NCBI GenBank assembly: GCA_934717555.1
Contig: CAKUYY010000011.1
Span: 1 to 33,793, forward strand
DNA from: an uncultured Clostridium sp.
GTDB taxonomy: Bacteria; Bacillota; Clostridia; Oscillospirales; Acutalibacteraceae
Length of the DNA stretch: 33,793 nucleotides
Reading direction: 5' to 3'
The position numbers were made by a program, and so were the translations under genes. A model generated the notes under the pieces. The model was given only the letters and a program-made list of their open reading frames with translations, did not search any database and was not told the DNA's origin. This document shows, piece by piece, positions 22,535 to 31,494 of the stretch (position 1 is the first letter of the stretch; every line of letters starts with the position of its first letter).

Positions 22535-25183
22535 GTGAAAAAATATGCCAGCCTAATCATTTCCCCTCTTGCGGTGCTTTTACTGATGGGAATCGTCTTT
22601 TTCTGTTACAGTCTGTTTCCTTTCGCAGAAAATACGTTATCCTGGTGTGACATGAGCCAGCAGGTGCTTCCCATCCTATTGGAATTTAAAGATATCCTCG
22701 CGGGACACGGAAACCTGTTTCTCAATATGGAAAACGCCGGCGGGATGAACTTCTGGGGGGTCTTCCTCTTCTTTATTTCCAGCCCTTTTTCTTTTTTGGT
22801 AGCCTTTGTTCCCAAAGAGGATATGATGGTCTTTATGAACATCCTGGTGGTACTGAAAATGATGGTCTGCGCCTTGACAGCCTGTATTTTCTTTCGCAGG
22901 CGGTTCCCGAACCTTGGGGAAGGACCGACGGCCCTGCTGGGGGTTATGTACGCCTTCTGCGGTTATACCATGATGTTTTATCAAAACCTGGTTTGGCTGG
23001 ATATGATGTACTTATTCCCTCTGCTTCTTCTGGGAACAGAGCGGATGCTTACCGAGCGGAAACCCTTGCTATATTGCCTGACTTTATGCGCCGTAGTCAC
23101 AGTAAATTTTTATTTGAGCTATATGGTGGTGCTTTTCCTCGTTCTGGCGGTAGCCCTCTATATCGCGCTCTGTATTCCCCGGGATCAGCGCCGGGGCAGT
23201 ATCGCCCTATTCGCGGTTTCCAGTTTGGTCAGCGCCCTGGCCACTGCGGTGGTATGGCTGCCCGCTCTGCGTCAGTACCTCTCTTCCGCCCGTGGGGATG
23301 ACCTGCTGCAAAGCCTTTCCTCCGGCGACTTTATCACCAAACTGTTTACCATGGTGCCGCTGCTCTTCTGTACCGCGGTAATTTTCGCCTGCCTGCCGTT
23401 TCTGGCACTGCGTTCCCACCGCAACTCCCGAAAGATAACATTCTGTATCCTGATGTTTGTCCTCATGCTCATCCCCATCTTTATAGAACCGATCAACAAA
23501 ATGTGGCATACCGGGAGTTATCAGGCCTTTCCTGTCCGATATGGTTATATCACCATTTTCTTGGGTTTGATTCTCACTGCCGTGGTGTTAAACCACGCGG
23601 AACCCGACCCCCTGCGCCGTTCTTCCCGCTCCGCTATCGCTGTTGTGGCGTGCGATCTGGTGGTTTTTACCGGGGTTCTGCTTTTCCTGCTTTTTAATTA
23701 CCAGACCCAGATGAGCCATTATTCCCGTTCTTTATGGGGGGATAAGGATTCCTTTACTTATCTGCTGATCGCCTTTTTGGCCGCTTTTGTGTGTTATTTC
23801 GCGGTTGTCTACCTGTACAAATTCCGTAAAATCGGACGCACACTGTTCCTAGTGGCCTTATGTGTATTGGTTGCCATCGAATGTGTCTTTAACGCCAGCG
23901 TCTACATCGGCACCACCTCCCACAGTGTCTCCAGCTATCAGGATCTTGTAGATCTGGCCGGCCGCCTGCCGCAGGATTCTTTTTACCGGGTTAAGGCGGA
24001 CAAAAAATATTTTGACGTCAATATGATGGGCGGTTTGGGGTATCATTCCCTTTCCCATTATACCTCTCTAAATTCCCAGAGTTATCTGTACGCCATGAAA
24101 AAATTGGGATATTCTTCTTACTGGATGGAGGTCAACTCCAACAACGGTACCCTGCTTACCGACGCTCTCCTGTCCAATCAATATACCATTGCGGCATGGA
24201 ATAAAGTCTCCCCTATGGCTACTTCCGTTTATAATAACGGCACGTACAGTATTCTAAAGAACGATTTATTCCTTCCCCTGGGTCTGAAAATAAAAGGGAA
24301 TCTGGACGAGATGGAGTATCTGCCGGACGGCGAACGGGTAGACATCCAGGAATATCTCTACAAAACCCTATTGGGCGGCGAAGGGGATCTTTGTACCCGC
24401 TATGAACCCACCGGCAAACATAATATTACCCTGGGGCACTCTTCCCGCTATGTCCTGCGGCGGGGAAGCCTCCCGGAAGAGTCCAGCCTTACCTATCATA
24501 TTTCCGTGAAGGGGAAACAAGCCCTTTATCTGGACTGTTTCGACGCTCTCACCAATCGCCTGAAGGAGCCCATCAACGATTCTTTCCAGGTCATTGTAAA
24601 CGGCGCGGTTGTGGAAAAAAGTTATCCCAATCAGCGTACCAACGGATTGTTGGAATTGGGTATCTTTGAGGATGAGGAAGTGGATATCACGCTTTTCCTC
24701 ACCCGGAACATCTCCGCTAAGTCCTTTGGGGTTTTTGGCATGGATATAGAAAAACTGTCCGAGGCTGTGGAGCAGGCCCAGGGAGTGGAGGTTACCGTGG
24801 ACGGGACCACCCTCACAGCCTCCTGTGAGGCAGAACAAGGGGAAGCCCTGGCCTTGTTTGTTCCCTATGATACTGGCTTTACCGCTATGGTCAATGGACA
24901 GGCGGCGGACATCCAACGTCTGGATGATACCTTTATGGCGGTTTCCCTGCAAGAAGGGGAAAATGCTATTGTCCTCCATTACACTCCCAGCGGATTTTCC
25001 GTCGGGCTGATTCTTTCCGTTGTAGGGTTACTGCTGTTGATCGGATTATGTATCTGGTACAGTAGGGGCGGAAGGTTACCCCGATGGACAGAAAAACTGT
25101 GTTTTGTTCCATTTTATATCTTCGCGTATCTGGTATTCGCTTTCCTATATCTGTTCCCGGTTGCTGTTTACTTCTTTTATTAA
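22535..25183 (+). CDS. YfhO-family membrane protein (GT-C-type glycosyltransferase-like)
   Basis: The polytopic protein (882 residues from the GTG at 22535) has many helices in the first ~500 residues. They include SWCDMSQQVLPILLEFKDIL in the first large loop, with the acidic residues typical of GT-C folds, and GYTMMFYQNLVWLDMMYLFPL. A large soluble beta-rich domain follows (about 470-840) and one terminal helix pair. YfhO proteins decorate lipoteichoic acid or other envelope polymers with sugars from undecaprenyl phosphate. The DUF2304/GT2 pair at 16.5-17.6 kb could supply that donor (inference). An ATG at 22448 with a GGGAG site is the alternative start, but the extra 29 residues look untranslated and overlap the hairpin's T-tract. 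A bidirectional terminator follows. Confidence 0.9.
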   Translation: MKKYASLIISPLAVLLLMGIVFFCYSLFPFAENTLSWCDMSQQVLPILLEFKDILAGHGNLFLNMENAGGMNFWGVFLFFISSPFSFLVAFVPKEDMMVFMNILVVLKMMVCALTACIFFRRRFPNLGEGPTALLGVMYAFCGYTMMFYQNLVWLDMMYLFPLLLLGTERMLTERKPLLYCLTLCAVVTVNFYLSYMVVLFLVLAVALYIALCIPRDQRRGSIALFAVSSLVSALATAVVWLPALRQYLSSARGDDLLQSLSSGDFITKLFTMVPLLFCTAVIFACLPFLALRSHRNSRKITFCILMFVLMLIPIFIEPINKMWHTGSYQAFPVRYGYITIFLGLILTAVVLNHAEPDPLRRSSRSAIAVVACDLVVFTGVLLFLLFNYQTQMSHYSRSLWGDKDSFTYLLIAFLAAFVCYFAVVYLYKFRKIGRTLFLVALCVLVAIECVFNASVYIGTTSHSVSSYQDLVDLAGRLPQDSFYRVKADKKYFDVNMMGGLGYHSLSHYTSLNSQSYLYAMKKLGYSSYWMEVNSNNGTLLTDALLSNQYTIAAWNKVSPMATSVYNNGTYSILKNDLFLPLGLKIKGNLDEMEYLPDGERVDIQEYLYKTLLGGEGDLCTRYEPTGKHNITLGHSSRYVLRRGSLPEESSLTYHISVKGKQALYLDCFDALTNRLKEPINDSFQVIVNGAVVEKSYPNQRTNGLLELGIFEDEEVDITLFLTRNISAKSFGVFGMDIEKLSEAVEQAQGVEVTVDGTTLTASCEAEQGEALALFVPYDTGFTAMVNGQAADIQRLDDTFMAVSLQEGENAIVLHYTPSGFSVGLILSVVGLLLLIGLCIWYSRGGRLPRWTEKLCFVPFYIFAYLVFAFLYLFPVAVYFFY

Positions 25184-25230
25184 AACCTGTTTGATCTTTT
25201 CTATTGCGCAGATTATTTTCCTGATTATGA

Positions 25231-25275
25231 AAAAAGAGCTTTCCTGCCCTGACGAAGGGCGGGAAAGCTCTTTTT
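25231..25275. terminator. bidirectional terminator
   Basis: AAAAAGAGCTTTCC and GCCC pair with GGGC and GGAAAGCTCTTTTT, with T-runs on both strands, between convergent yfhO-family and cobO genes. Confidence 0.9.
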
Positions 25276-25310
25276 GGAAAGTGGGGCCTCCGCTGTATGG
25301 ATTCTATCCT

Positions 25311-25832
25311 TCAATATTCAATCCCCAACCGGGCGGAAATACCGTTGTCAAAAGGATGCTTCTGTTTTCTGACCTCAGAAACATAATCAGCGATCGACAA
25401 AAACGCTGGGGCCGGATCACGGCCCGTGAGCACAACCTCCAGTCCCTCCGGTTTTTTCTTCAAATAGGAAAGCGCCTGTTCCTGATCCAGCATCCCGGTG
25501 GCCAGTGCCCCGAAAAATTCGTCCAGTATCAAGAGGTCCGCCTGCTTTGCCTGCGCAAAAGCCATGGTAAGCAGTTCGTAGCTGTCCTTTTGGGCTTGTT
25601 CCCTTTCCTCGGGGGACATCGCAAATGTAAATTTGATATGATCCGGGCAATCGGTCATCATCAGACCCTCCAGGCGCGCCAACGCTTTTCGCTCGCCGGA
25701 ATCCTTGCTCTTGAGAAACTGGGTAAATACCACCCGCTTCCCCCTTCCCCAGGCGCGTACCGCCAACCCTACCGCGGCGGTAGTTTTGCCTTTTCCATCC
25801 CCGCAATAAATATGGATCAATCCCTGTTCCAT
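25311..25832 (-). CDS. cobO: cob(I)yrinic acid a,c-diamide adenosyltransferase
   Basis: CobO/BtuR transfers the adenosyl group of ATP to cob(I)alamin or its precursors, giving adenosylcobalamin. The 173-aa protein has the P-loop GDGKGKTTA (11-19), the family segment AVRAWGRGKRVVFTQFLK, LLILDEFFGALATGML and EVVLTGRDPAP. Length is normal for the CobA/CobO type. It follows cca by 27 bases with AAGGAG upstream, so it is probably co-transcribed with it. No other cobalamin genes are nearby, which suggests salvage rather than a synthesis cluster. NrdJ at 0.3-2.6 kb is an obvious user of the product. Confidence 0.95.
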   Translation of the reverse strand: MEQGLIHIYCGDGKGKTTAAVGLAVRAWGRGKRVVFTQFLKSKDSGERKALARLEGLMMTDCPDHIKFTFAMSPEEREQAQKDSYELLTMAFAQAKQADLLILDEFFGALATGMLDQEQALSYLKKKPEGLEVVLTGRDPAPAFLSIADYVSEVRKQKHPFDNGISARLGIEY

Positions 25833-25859
25833 TGTTATTTCTCCTTATCCTCTATTTTT

Positions 25860-27245
25860 TTAATTATTTTTCTGGTGTTCCCGGGCCCGTCCCTGCTGAA
25901 GGCACGCCGTCAGAAGGGCTTGCCGCTCATTCGGTAGTTCCCCGTCGATTACCTCATGGAGCAGCCACTCTAAAGTCTGCCCCATTCCTATCCCAGGCAT
26001 AATGCCGATTTTCTGTAAGTCTTTCCCTGTAACCGCCAACTCTTTTCGGGAAAGACACTGGCCTTCCTGCACAATCCGTTCCCCTATTTCCCTCAACTGA
26101 TTTAATTGCTTGATCCGTTCTTCCTGTCCCGGAGCCTGCGCCAGGCAATCCGCCTGCTTTACCTGTAACAATGGAAAAAACACCGCGGGGGAAAGCCGCG
26201 CAAGCCATCTTCTCACGTTTTTTTCCGTGGGTTCTATTGGGATATCATGGTATTCGATCAGCGCCGCCACCAGGGAACTGGTGGCGTTGTCTATTCTTAG
26301 CCGTTTCATGATGGAACAAGCCATATCTTTCCCCAAAGAAGCGTGCTTGTAAAAATGCCCCACCCCATTTTTATCTAAGGAAAAACAACGGGGTTTTGCC
26401 ACATCATGGAGCAGCATGGCCAGCCGAAGCGCCGGAACCGGCGGGATATGCGCTAGGCTGTGCAGCGTGTGTTCCCAAATATCATAAACATGATGGGGAT
26501 TTCTCTGCTCCCTCCCCACCAGCGGCAAAATTTCCGGGATCCAGACGCCAACGGCTGGATAATATATACGCAGGACCTCCGCCGCATTATTTCCACACAG
26601 CAGTTCCATGAGTTCCTTGGACACCCTTTCAGCGGCCACGTCCCGCAGGCCCTCTTTTTGCCGTAGGGCCGCTTTCCCGGTTTCCTCTTCCAAAGGAAAT
26701 CCCAGCACAGCGGAAAAACGCAGGGCCCGCAGAATCCGTAAAGCGTCCTCCCCAAAACGGGTATCCGGGTTTCCCACACAGCGCAAAATGCCCCTTTCAC
26801 AATCCCGCTGTCCTCCAAAATAGTCCAATAAACCGCGGGATGGGTGGTATGCCATGGCGTTTATGGTAAAATCCCGCCGGCTGACGTCATCTTTCAGATT
26901 CCCTGTAAAGCATACCTGTTCCGGCCTGCGATGGTCGCGGTATTCCCCGTCCACCCGGAAGGTGGTCACTTCCACCGGTTCGCCCTGCGCCATGACAGTT
27001 ACGGTACCGTGCCGCATTCCCGTCTCCAATACCGGATATCCGGCATCCTGAAAAATCCGCTTTACCTCTTCCGGGCGGGCGGATGTGGTTATGTCCCAGT
27101 CTTTTGGTATCCGCCCCAGAAGGCTATCCCTCACGCAGCCGCCCACCACATACGCCTGGTATCCGTTCCTCTCCAAAATTTCCAGAAGCCGCTCCACTGT
27201 TTTGGGGATCTGTACGGTAACACTGCTTGGCTCCAAACTTAACAT
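25860..27245 (-). CDS. cca: CCA tRNA nucleotidyltransferase
   Basis: This enzyme adds or repairs the 3' CCA end of tRNAs without a template. The 461-aa protein starts with the class II polymerase-beta-type head: GGCVRD (35-40), then KDWDI with metal-binding Asp49 and Asp51, followed by RRDFTINAMAYHP, ALRFSAVLGFPLEEET and the C-terminal HD-domain segment LRLAMLLHDVAKP. The HD motif suggests the longer, PcnB/Cca hybrid type common in Clostridia. GGAGGG lies seven bases before the ATG. Its end is 27 bases from cobO. Confidence 0.94.
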   Translation of the reverse strand: MLSLEPSSVTVQIPKTVERLLEILERNGYQAYVVGGCVRDSLLGRIPKDWDITTSARPEEVKRIFQDAGYPVLETGMRHGTVTVMAQGEPVEVTTFRVDGEYRDHRRPEQVCFTGNLKDDVSRRDFTINAMAYHPSRGLLDYFGGQRDCERGILRCVGNPDTRFGEDALRILRALRFSAVLGFPLEEETGKAALRQKEGLRDVAAERVSKELMELLCGNNAAEVLRIYYPAVGVWIPEILPLVGREQRNPHHVYDIWEHTLHSLAHIPPVPALRLAMLLHDVAKPRCFSLDKNGVGHFYKHASLGKDMACSIMKRLRIDNATSSLVAALIEYHDIPIEPTEKNVRRWLARLSPAVFFPLLQVKQADCLAQAPGQEERIKQLNQLREIGERIVQEGQCLSRKELAVTGKDLQKIGIMPGIGMGQTLEWLLHEVIDGELPNERQALLTACLQQGRAREHQKNN

Positions 27246-27280
27246 AACATGACCCTCCTTTTTCCGGTATGAGCTCCTCT

Positions 27281-27319
27281 AAAATAAATAGGGCTTCCTC
27301 CCAAAAAGGAGGAAAGCCC
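27281..27319 (-). terminator. terminator between the S/T/P-rich protein gene and cca
   Basis: On the minus strand GGGCTTTCCTCC and GGAGGAAGCCC pair with one bulge, then a T-rich tract (TATTTATTTT). cca begins 36 bases later, so it depends on read-through or on an unseen promoter. Confidence 0.7.
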
Positions 27320-27331
27320 CGCAACATTTTA

Positions 27332-28123
27332 TTATTTATATTTATTTTTCCGATAATACTTGTCGTCGAGCAGGTGTTTGCGCTTGCTCTTATACGTGCC
27401 CCGGTGGTAACGTTTTCTTCCCACCGATTTCTTAGCCCCGCTTTTGGCGCTGGTAAACAGGACAATCAGCACAATTATAATCCCTACACCGATCAATACC
27501 CACGCCAAAATTCCTAAGAGCGTATTATTTTGGGTGGTTTCCTCTACGCCGGAACCCAGCATCTGAGGCACGGAAAGATCCATGGAATCCACATCCGGAA
27601 GGCTGATGGTGCTGGACGGCTCCTCGCCGGAACTTTCTTCCGAGGAAACCTCACTGGAACTCTCCGGCATCGTATTGGAAACCGGTTTTGTATTTCCGCT
27701 GGTTTTTTTACTGGAAGTAGCTGAGGTGGAGTTTGGGTTCTTATTCCCGCTCGTAGTTGGATTTCCTGTTGTTCCGGCGGGAGGATCTGATTGTGTGGGG
27801 GGCGGGGTACTGCCGGGATTATTATCAGTAGAAGGTTCACCATCTGGTTCTTGCGGATTACTTTGCGGAGGATCGGAGCCTTCCTCACCAGAAGGGGGAG
27901 GCTGAGAAGAACCGGTATCAGGGTTACTGGAAGGCGGTAAGGACGGTGTTGACGAGCTTCCAGGGTTCTGTTCCTCTTCCCTGGGAAGTACATTGGCATG
28001 GGACGTCCCCAGTTCCTGCCCTGCGGGATCGACCGGCGCTGCAAACGCTACCGATGTGCCGCATATTGTAATCATGGCGGCGCATACCAGCCAAGCCGTC
28101 CATTTATGAAAACGTTCGTTCAT
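27332..28123 (-). CDS. secreted, membrane-anchored Ser/Thr/Pro-rich protein of unknown function
   Basis: The 263-aa protein has a signal peptide (cleavage probably after AFA at 28). A low-complexity region rich in Pro, Ser, Gly, Asn and Thr follows (about 45-185). Then come a short segment DVDSMDLSVPQMLGSGV, one membrane helix (202-223) and a 40-residue strongly basic cytoplasmic tail rich in Lys, Arg and Tyr. No catalytic domain is present. The shape suggests an exported stalk, with the basic tail perhaps contacting nucleic acid or phospholipid (inference). A possible ribosome binding site GGAGG lies 13 bases upstream, farther than usual. I do not recognise a family. Confidence 0.75.
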   Translation of the reverse strand: MNERFHKWTAWLVCAAMITICGTSVAFAAPVDPAGQELGTSHANVLPREEEQNPGSSSTPSLPPSSNPDTGSSQPPPSGEEGSDPPQSNPQEPDGEPSTDNNPGSTPPPTQSDPPAGTTGNPTTSGNKNPNSTSATSSKKTSGNTKPVSNTMPESSSEVSSEESSGEEPSSTISLPDVDSMDLSVPQMLGSGVEETTQNNTLLGILAWVLIGVGIIIVLIVLFTSAKSGAKKSVGRKRYHRGTYKSKRKHLLDDKYYRKNKYK

Positions 28124-28460
28124 TTATCTGAATCATCCTCCAAGATTATACACTCTCTTCGCCATACGGCCCTGTAAATCTGTACCCTTTTATAGATTTA
28201 CACTTTTATTCCTTCCCCTTTATCGTACAGGGCTTATCAAAAAAACTGCCTAACAAAGAAATGGCGCTTTATCCTGGCAGCTATTCATGCAATTTTACAA
28301 AAATTCGACATTTTATTTTATTATATCAATATCCCTGGAACAATGCAACCGCCGTGGCTCGTGGAAAGAAAAGATTTCGCAACATTTTTATGAACAAACC
28401 GTTATTTTTTTCTTTGTTGTCTTTAACTGGCAGAGTTTCTGAGAAATAATGGAGTTTCTG
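28124..28460. other. intergenic region with inverted repeat
   Basis: No gene seen in 337 bp. It includes the inverted repeat TGTAAATCT (28173-28181) / AGATTTACA (28194-28202), which lies upstream of the minus-strand protein at 27332-28123 and could be an operator. TATAAT on the minus strand (28145-28150) is close to that gene's ribosome binding site and lacks a -35. Confidence 0.4.
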
Positions 28461-28793
28461 TCACCATGCTTGGGGAGTTATCTGTTCCCTCCAGCTGTCC
28501 ATAATCCCCTGGACGCTTCTGCCTGCCTGTTCCATCCCTTGGGCAACACACTGTACCGCCCAGAACCACGGGGTAACATCAATGGTGTAAGATTTCCCAA
28601 ACAGGTAAACGGATAAGCCCCTTCGGTCCCCTTCCCCGGTATAGCGGGAAATGATTGGGGTGGTATCCCCAAACCCAATACGGCGGGTGTTTCGGTCCGC
28701 CACCACGCACCCGGAAAAAAACAGAGCAAACAAAAAAATAAAGAGGAGGAATGTGGCTAGAAATTTTACTTTTTTACGTCTTTTTGTCTTCAT
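28461..28793 (-). CDS. small lipoprotein downstream of spoIIP
   Basis: The 110-aa protein begins with a very basic head (MKTKRRKKVK), a hydrophobic stretch and a lipobox ending FFSGC (Cys29), so it is probably a lipoprotein. The mature part (VVADRNTRRIGFGDTT, YTIDVTPWFWAVQCVAQGME) contains Trp and aromatic residues but no family I recognise. The ATG is six bases after the spoIIP stop with GGAG in the spoIIP end, so it belongs to the gpr-spoIIP unit. A sporulation-linked role is inferred only from this position. Confidence 0.75.
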   Translation of the reverse strand: MKTKRRKKVKFLATFLLFIFLFALFFSGCVVADRNTRRIGFGDTTPIISRYTGEGDRRGLSVYLFGKSYTIDVTPWFWAVQCVAQGMEQAGRSVQGIMDSWREQITPQAW

Positions 28794-28799
28794 AATCTT

Positions 28800-29942
28800 T
28801 TACTCCGTCAAATCATTTAATACATCCACCAGCACATCCCCTAAAAGCGAACCGCTGTATACCGCCTCGTCTAACGTATTGGCATCCGTCCCTACCTCGA
28901 TCAGCAGGGAACCGTGGGTTAAGTACATATTGTATTGCATCGAGGTAAAATTAAGAGGTCGGGTCATTCCTGGATACCGGTTTTCCGCCGCCTGCTGGAG
29001 CTTTAAGGCAAAACTCATATTATATTGCCAATCCGGGAACTTATTGGCGCTATTATTGTAGCCGCTGACAATCATAATCTGCGCCGCTTTTTTCCCGTCT
29101 ACCACAAAAACAGGTTTGGTCTTTCCGCTCTCCTCATTTCCCAAAGCGTCCCGGTGGATATCCAGGACTACCTGAATAGAAGGATACTGTTGTAAGTTCT
29201 TCTGGATTGTGGCCTCAGACCGCGTATAGGAACCGTTATAGCTGGGATTGTCGTGTACCGTCATATCATGTACCACACCGATTCCCGCCGCTGTCAGCTT
29301 TTCCGCTATGGCGTTTCCCACCCGTGTGACATTGTATTGATTGTCTGTAGTGCGGGGATAGAAATCCGCCGGATAGTATCCCAAGTCCTCTGTCATATAG
29401 GATTCACAGGTATGGGTATGCATAATCAGCACTTGAGGCTCCCCGTTCTTCTTTACATGGATATCCGGGCGGCGAAGCAGCAATTCTGGTACATTGATAG
29501 CCGCTCCCGCATTGTTTTTTAAATAAAAATTGGCGTATTTTTCTCCAGAAGCCCCAAACTGTACTTCCCGTATTTTGATACTATTATTGGGGTCTGGAGG
29601 AATCGGCTCGCTTTTCGTATCAGATGAGGCAGTTTCCTCAGAAGAAGGGCTGGATGATAACTCGTCCTCTTTTTCATCAGACGAGGACTCTGCGGCAGGC
29701 GCCAGTGCGGAAACATCATCCGGTGGCTTTTCCGGATTTTCGTCACCGTATCCGTTCTCAAGCGCCGCTTTTGCGCCATTGGGCAGCGCCATCCCCGCCG
29801 CCCAGGTTGTCAGCGTATTGCCGCCGTCCCCCAGCAAAACAGGCAAGCGAATGGCCAGGCACGCCACTGCCAGGACAGCAGCCGCACAGCCAAGCACAAT
29901 TTTCGTGATAAGAGATAAATTTTTTTCATTGATGAAACGCAC
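28800..29942 (-). CDS. spoIIP: stage II sporulation protein P
   Basis: SpoIIP is a membrane-anchored amidase/endopeptidase that, with SpoIID and SpoIIM, thins septal peptidoglycan during engulfment. Seen: one membrane helix (about 10-32), an acidic Ser/Pro-rich linker (75-120), VLIMHTHTCESY (about 172-182, the metal-site His and Glu), RVGNAIAEKL, SEATIQKNL, QVVLDIHRDA and a C-terminal LLIEVGTDANTLDEA. I chose the GTG at 29942, behind GGGGGG; a TTG at 29966 would add eight residues without a ribosome binding site. It follows gpr, the same order as in Bacillus subtilis. SpoIID is not in the window. Confidence 0.94.
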   Translation of the reverse strand: MRFINEKNLSLITKIVLGCAAAVLAVACLAIRLPVLLGDGGNTLTTWAAGMALPNGAKAALENGYGDENPEKPPDDVSALAPAAESSSDEKEDELSSSPSSEETASSDTKSEPIPPDPNNSIKIREVQFGASGEKYANFYLKNNAGAAINVPELLLRRPDIHVKKNGEPQVLIMHTHTCESYMTEDLGYYPADFYPRTTDNQYNVTRVGNAIAEKLTAAGIGVVHDMTVHDNPSYNGSYTRSEATIQKNLQQYPSIQVVLDIHRDALGNEESGKTKPVFVVDGKKAAQIMIVSGYNNSANKFPDWQYNMSFALKLQQAAENRYPGMTRPLNFTSMQYNMYLTHGSLLIEVGTDANTLDEAVYSGSLLGDVLVDVLNDLTE

Positions 29943-30034
29943 AGCCAAGCCCCCCGGTGTGGACAAGATGGAATGAACTCTTTACAAAGCTATGCGTAAC
30001 CTCTTGCTTTTATACCTAAAAGTCTTCCTGCTTG

Positions 30035-30922
30035 TCAGGACACCAAGGCTGTCAGATCCTCAACGGATAATCCTGGCTGTAAAGCGCAATTGATGGCCAT
30101 CCCTGTCAACTGCGCCGCCCGCTCAATCAATAAATCGATTTCCCGGGGAGTCACCATCATAGCTTCCCCTCTGGGAGATACCTGGCAGCGTACCTGTTCC
30201 TGCTGCCCATCCTCTGTACAGTGAAGCAGGTCCGCCGCCAGGGTAGCCGCATCTACTACAGTGGGTACTCCCATACTGATCACGGGAATCCCCATGGTTT
30301 CCCTGCTAATCAAAGGGCGGGCATTCCCTACCCCGGAACCGGGAGAAATACCCGCGTCACTGATCTGCAAGGTACATCCCAGTCGGTCCAGCCGGCGGGA
30401 GGCCAAGGCATCCACTACAATCAAAGCGGCAGGGGATAGACGCTGTACAATGCTGTATAACAGTTCTCCCGTCTCAATCCCAGTTTGTCCCAACACACCT
30501 GGAGCCAGCACCGCTACCGGGCGCAATCCCGTTAACCCCACCGCCCGGGCCAGTTCCTCTGAAATATGCCTCGTCGCCAAAATAGTGCCGGCCGTACGGG
30601 GCCCCAGGTCATCGGGGGTGATATCGGAATTCCCCAGCCCTGCTACCAACACCAGGCCTTCGGGAGGCAAAAGGGAACGTATTTCCTTCGCAGCAGTTAG
30701 AATCCGTTCTTCCTGGTTTTGGAAATCATCGGTCATGGGCGGTACTTCTATGGTAATGTATGTCCCTATGGGTTTTTCCAGGCGTTTGGAGGCTTCCTGT
30801 GTGGATATAATAATCCGGGTGACAGTGATCTCCCCGTGGCGGATGGTATCGCTTTGGATTCCTTCGGTTTCCCCTCCAGAAAGTTCCTGCGCCTCCACAG
30901 CCAAATCTGTGCGAAAAAACAT
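30035..30922 (-). CDS. gpr: germination protease (GPR endopeptidase)
   Basis: GPR degrades small acid-soluble spore proteins at germination. The 295-aa product starts with the typical propeptide FFRTDLAVEAQ (RTDLAxE is conserved), followed by GLGNSDITPDDLGPRT, PGVLGQTGIET, DALASRRLDRLGCTLQISDAGISPGSGVGNAR and ISMGVPTVVDAATLAADL. All are hallmarks of the family. AAGGAG lies ten bases before the ATG. The expected sigma-G promoter is not clear: a GAATA and a CATATAA are present upstream, but 20 bases apart. It heads the gpr-spoIIP-lipoprotein unit and is divergent from rpsT. Confidence 0.96.
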   Translation of the reverse strand: MFFRTDLAVEAQELSGGETEGIQSDTIRHGEITVTRIIISTQEASKRLEKPIGTYITIEVPPMTDDFQNQEERILTAAKEIRSLLPPEGLVLVAGLGNSDITPDDLGPRTAGTILATRHISEELARAVGLTGLRPVAVLAPGVLGQTGIETGELLYSIVQRLSPAALIVVDALASRRLDRLGCTLQISDAGISPGSGVGNARPLISRETMGIPVISMGVPTVVDAATLAADLLHCTEDGQQEQVRCQVSPRGEAMMVTPREIDLLIERAAQLTGMAINCALQPGLSVEDLTALVS

Positions 30923-30994
30923 TGCAAATCAACTCCTTATATGATATTATTACAACAATTCCATATTCTATCCGCAAATATTTTCAAAAACACA

Positions 30995-31023
30995 TTGCAT
31001 TTTTTCTGGTTTCATGGTATTAT
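30995..31023 (+). promoter_or_regulatory. rpsT promoter
   Basis: TTGCAT, a 17-bp spacer and TATTAT lie 37 bases upstream of the rpsT start. Confidence 0.7.
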
Positions 31024-31060
31024 AAGTTGTACATGACTATGGGCAAAAGGAGGTGTGACA

Positions 31061-31321
31061 ATGCCAAACATCAAATCCGCTAAAAAGCGTGTAAAGGTTA
31101 GCACAACCAAGGCTTTGAGAAACAAAGCTTACAATTCCGCTCTGAAGACCACGGTCAAAAAAGCTACTACCGCAATTGACACCGGTGCTGCTGATAAAGC
31201 AGAGGCTGTACGTCTTGCGATGAAGAATATCGACCAGGCTGCTGCCAAGGGAATTCTTCACAAAAATACTGCTGCAAGAAGAAAGTCCGCCCTTGCTCGC
31301 AAACTGAATGCAAGCGCCTAA
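31061..31321 (+). CDS. rpsT: 30S ribosomal protein S20
   Basis: The 86-aa, Lys/Ala-rich protein starts MPNIKSAKKRVKV, with SALKTTVKKATTAI in the middle and LHKNTAARRKSALARKLN at the end. It has the normal S20 length and layout and binds 16S rRNA during small-subunit assembly. The ATG is preceded by a near-perfect AGGAGGTG. A GTG six bases upstream is in frame but inside the ribosome binding site spacing. It is monocistronic, with its own promoter and terminator. S20 next to gpr is a common arrangement in Firmicutes. Confidence 0.97.
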   Translation: MPNIKSAKKRVKVSTTKALRNKAYNSALKTTVKKATTAIDTGAADKAEAVRLAMKNIDQAAAKGILHKNTAARRKSALARKLNASA

Positions 31322-31345
31322 TATTTTGTGCAGAAAATAGACCGT

Positions 31346-31374
31346 AAAAGCAGAGCCTTGTGCCCTGCTTTTTT
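31346..31374 (+). terminator. rpsT terminator
   Basis: AAAAGCAG pairs with CTGCTTTT around an 11-base loop, then more T. Confidence 0.8.
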
Positions 31375-31420
31375 GTTTCTGTGGTGTTTTGTGAAAATTG
31401 GACAAGGAACATCTCTTCTC

Positions 31421-31449
31421 TTGACAGAGTATTATAAATTGGATATGAT
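31421..31449 (+). promoter_or_regulatory. strong promoter of the 50-aa membrane peptide
   Basis: TTGACA, a 17-bp spacer and TATGAT match the vegetative consensus at 11 of 12 positions. Confidence 0.85.
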
Positions 31450-31494
31450 ATACTATAGAAAAAGTCGATAAATTTGTTTCGGAGGTGCTCTATT

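Noticed and set aside
25104..25937. Long plus-strand frame across the cobO region
   Set aside because: It is antisense to cobO, which has full family motifs, and it runs through a bidirectional terminator.
30940..30980. Sigma-G promoter for gpr
   Set aside because: GAATA and CATATAA occur but with 20 bp between them instead of about 18 and an imperfect -10, so I did not annotate it.
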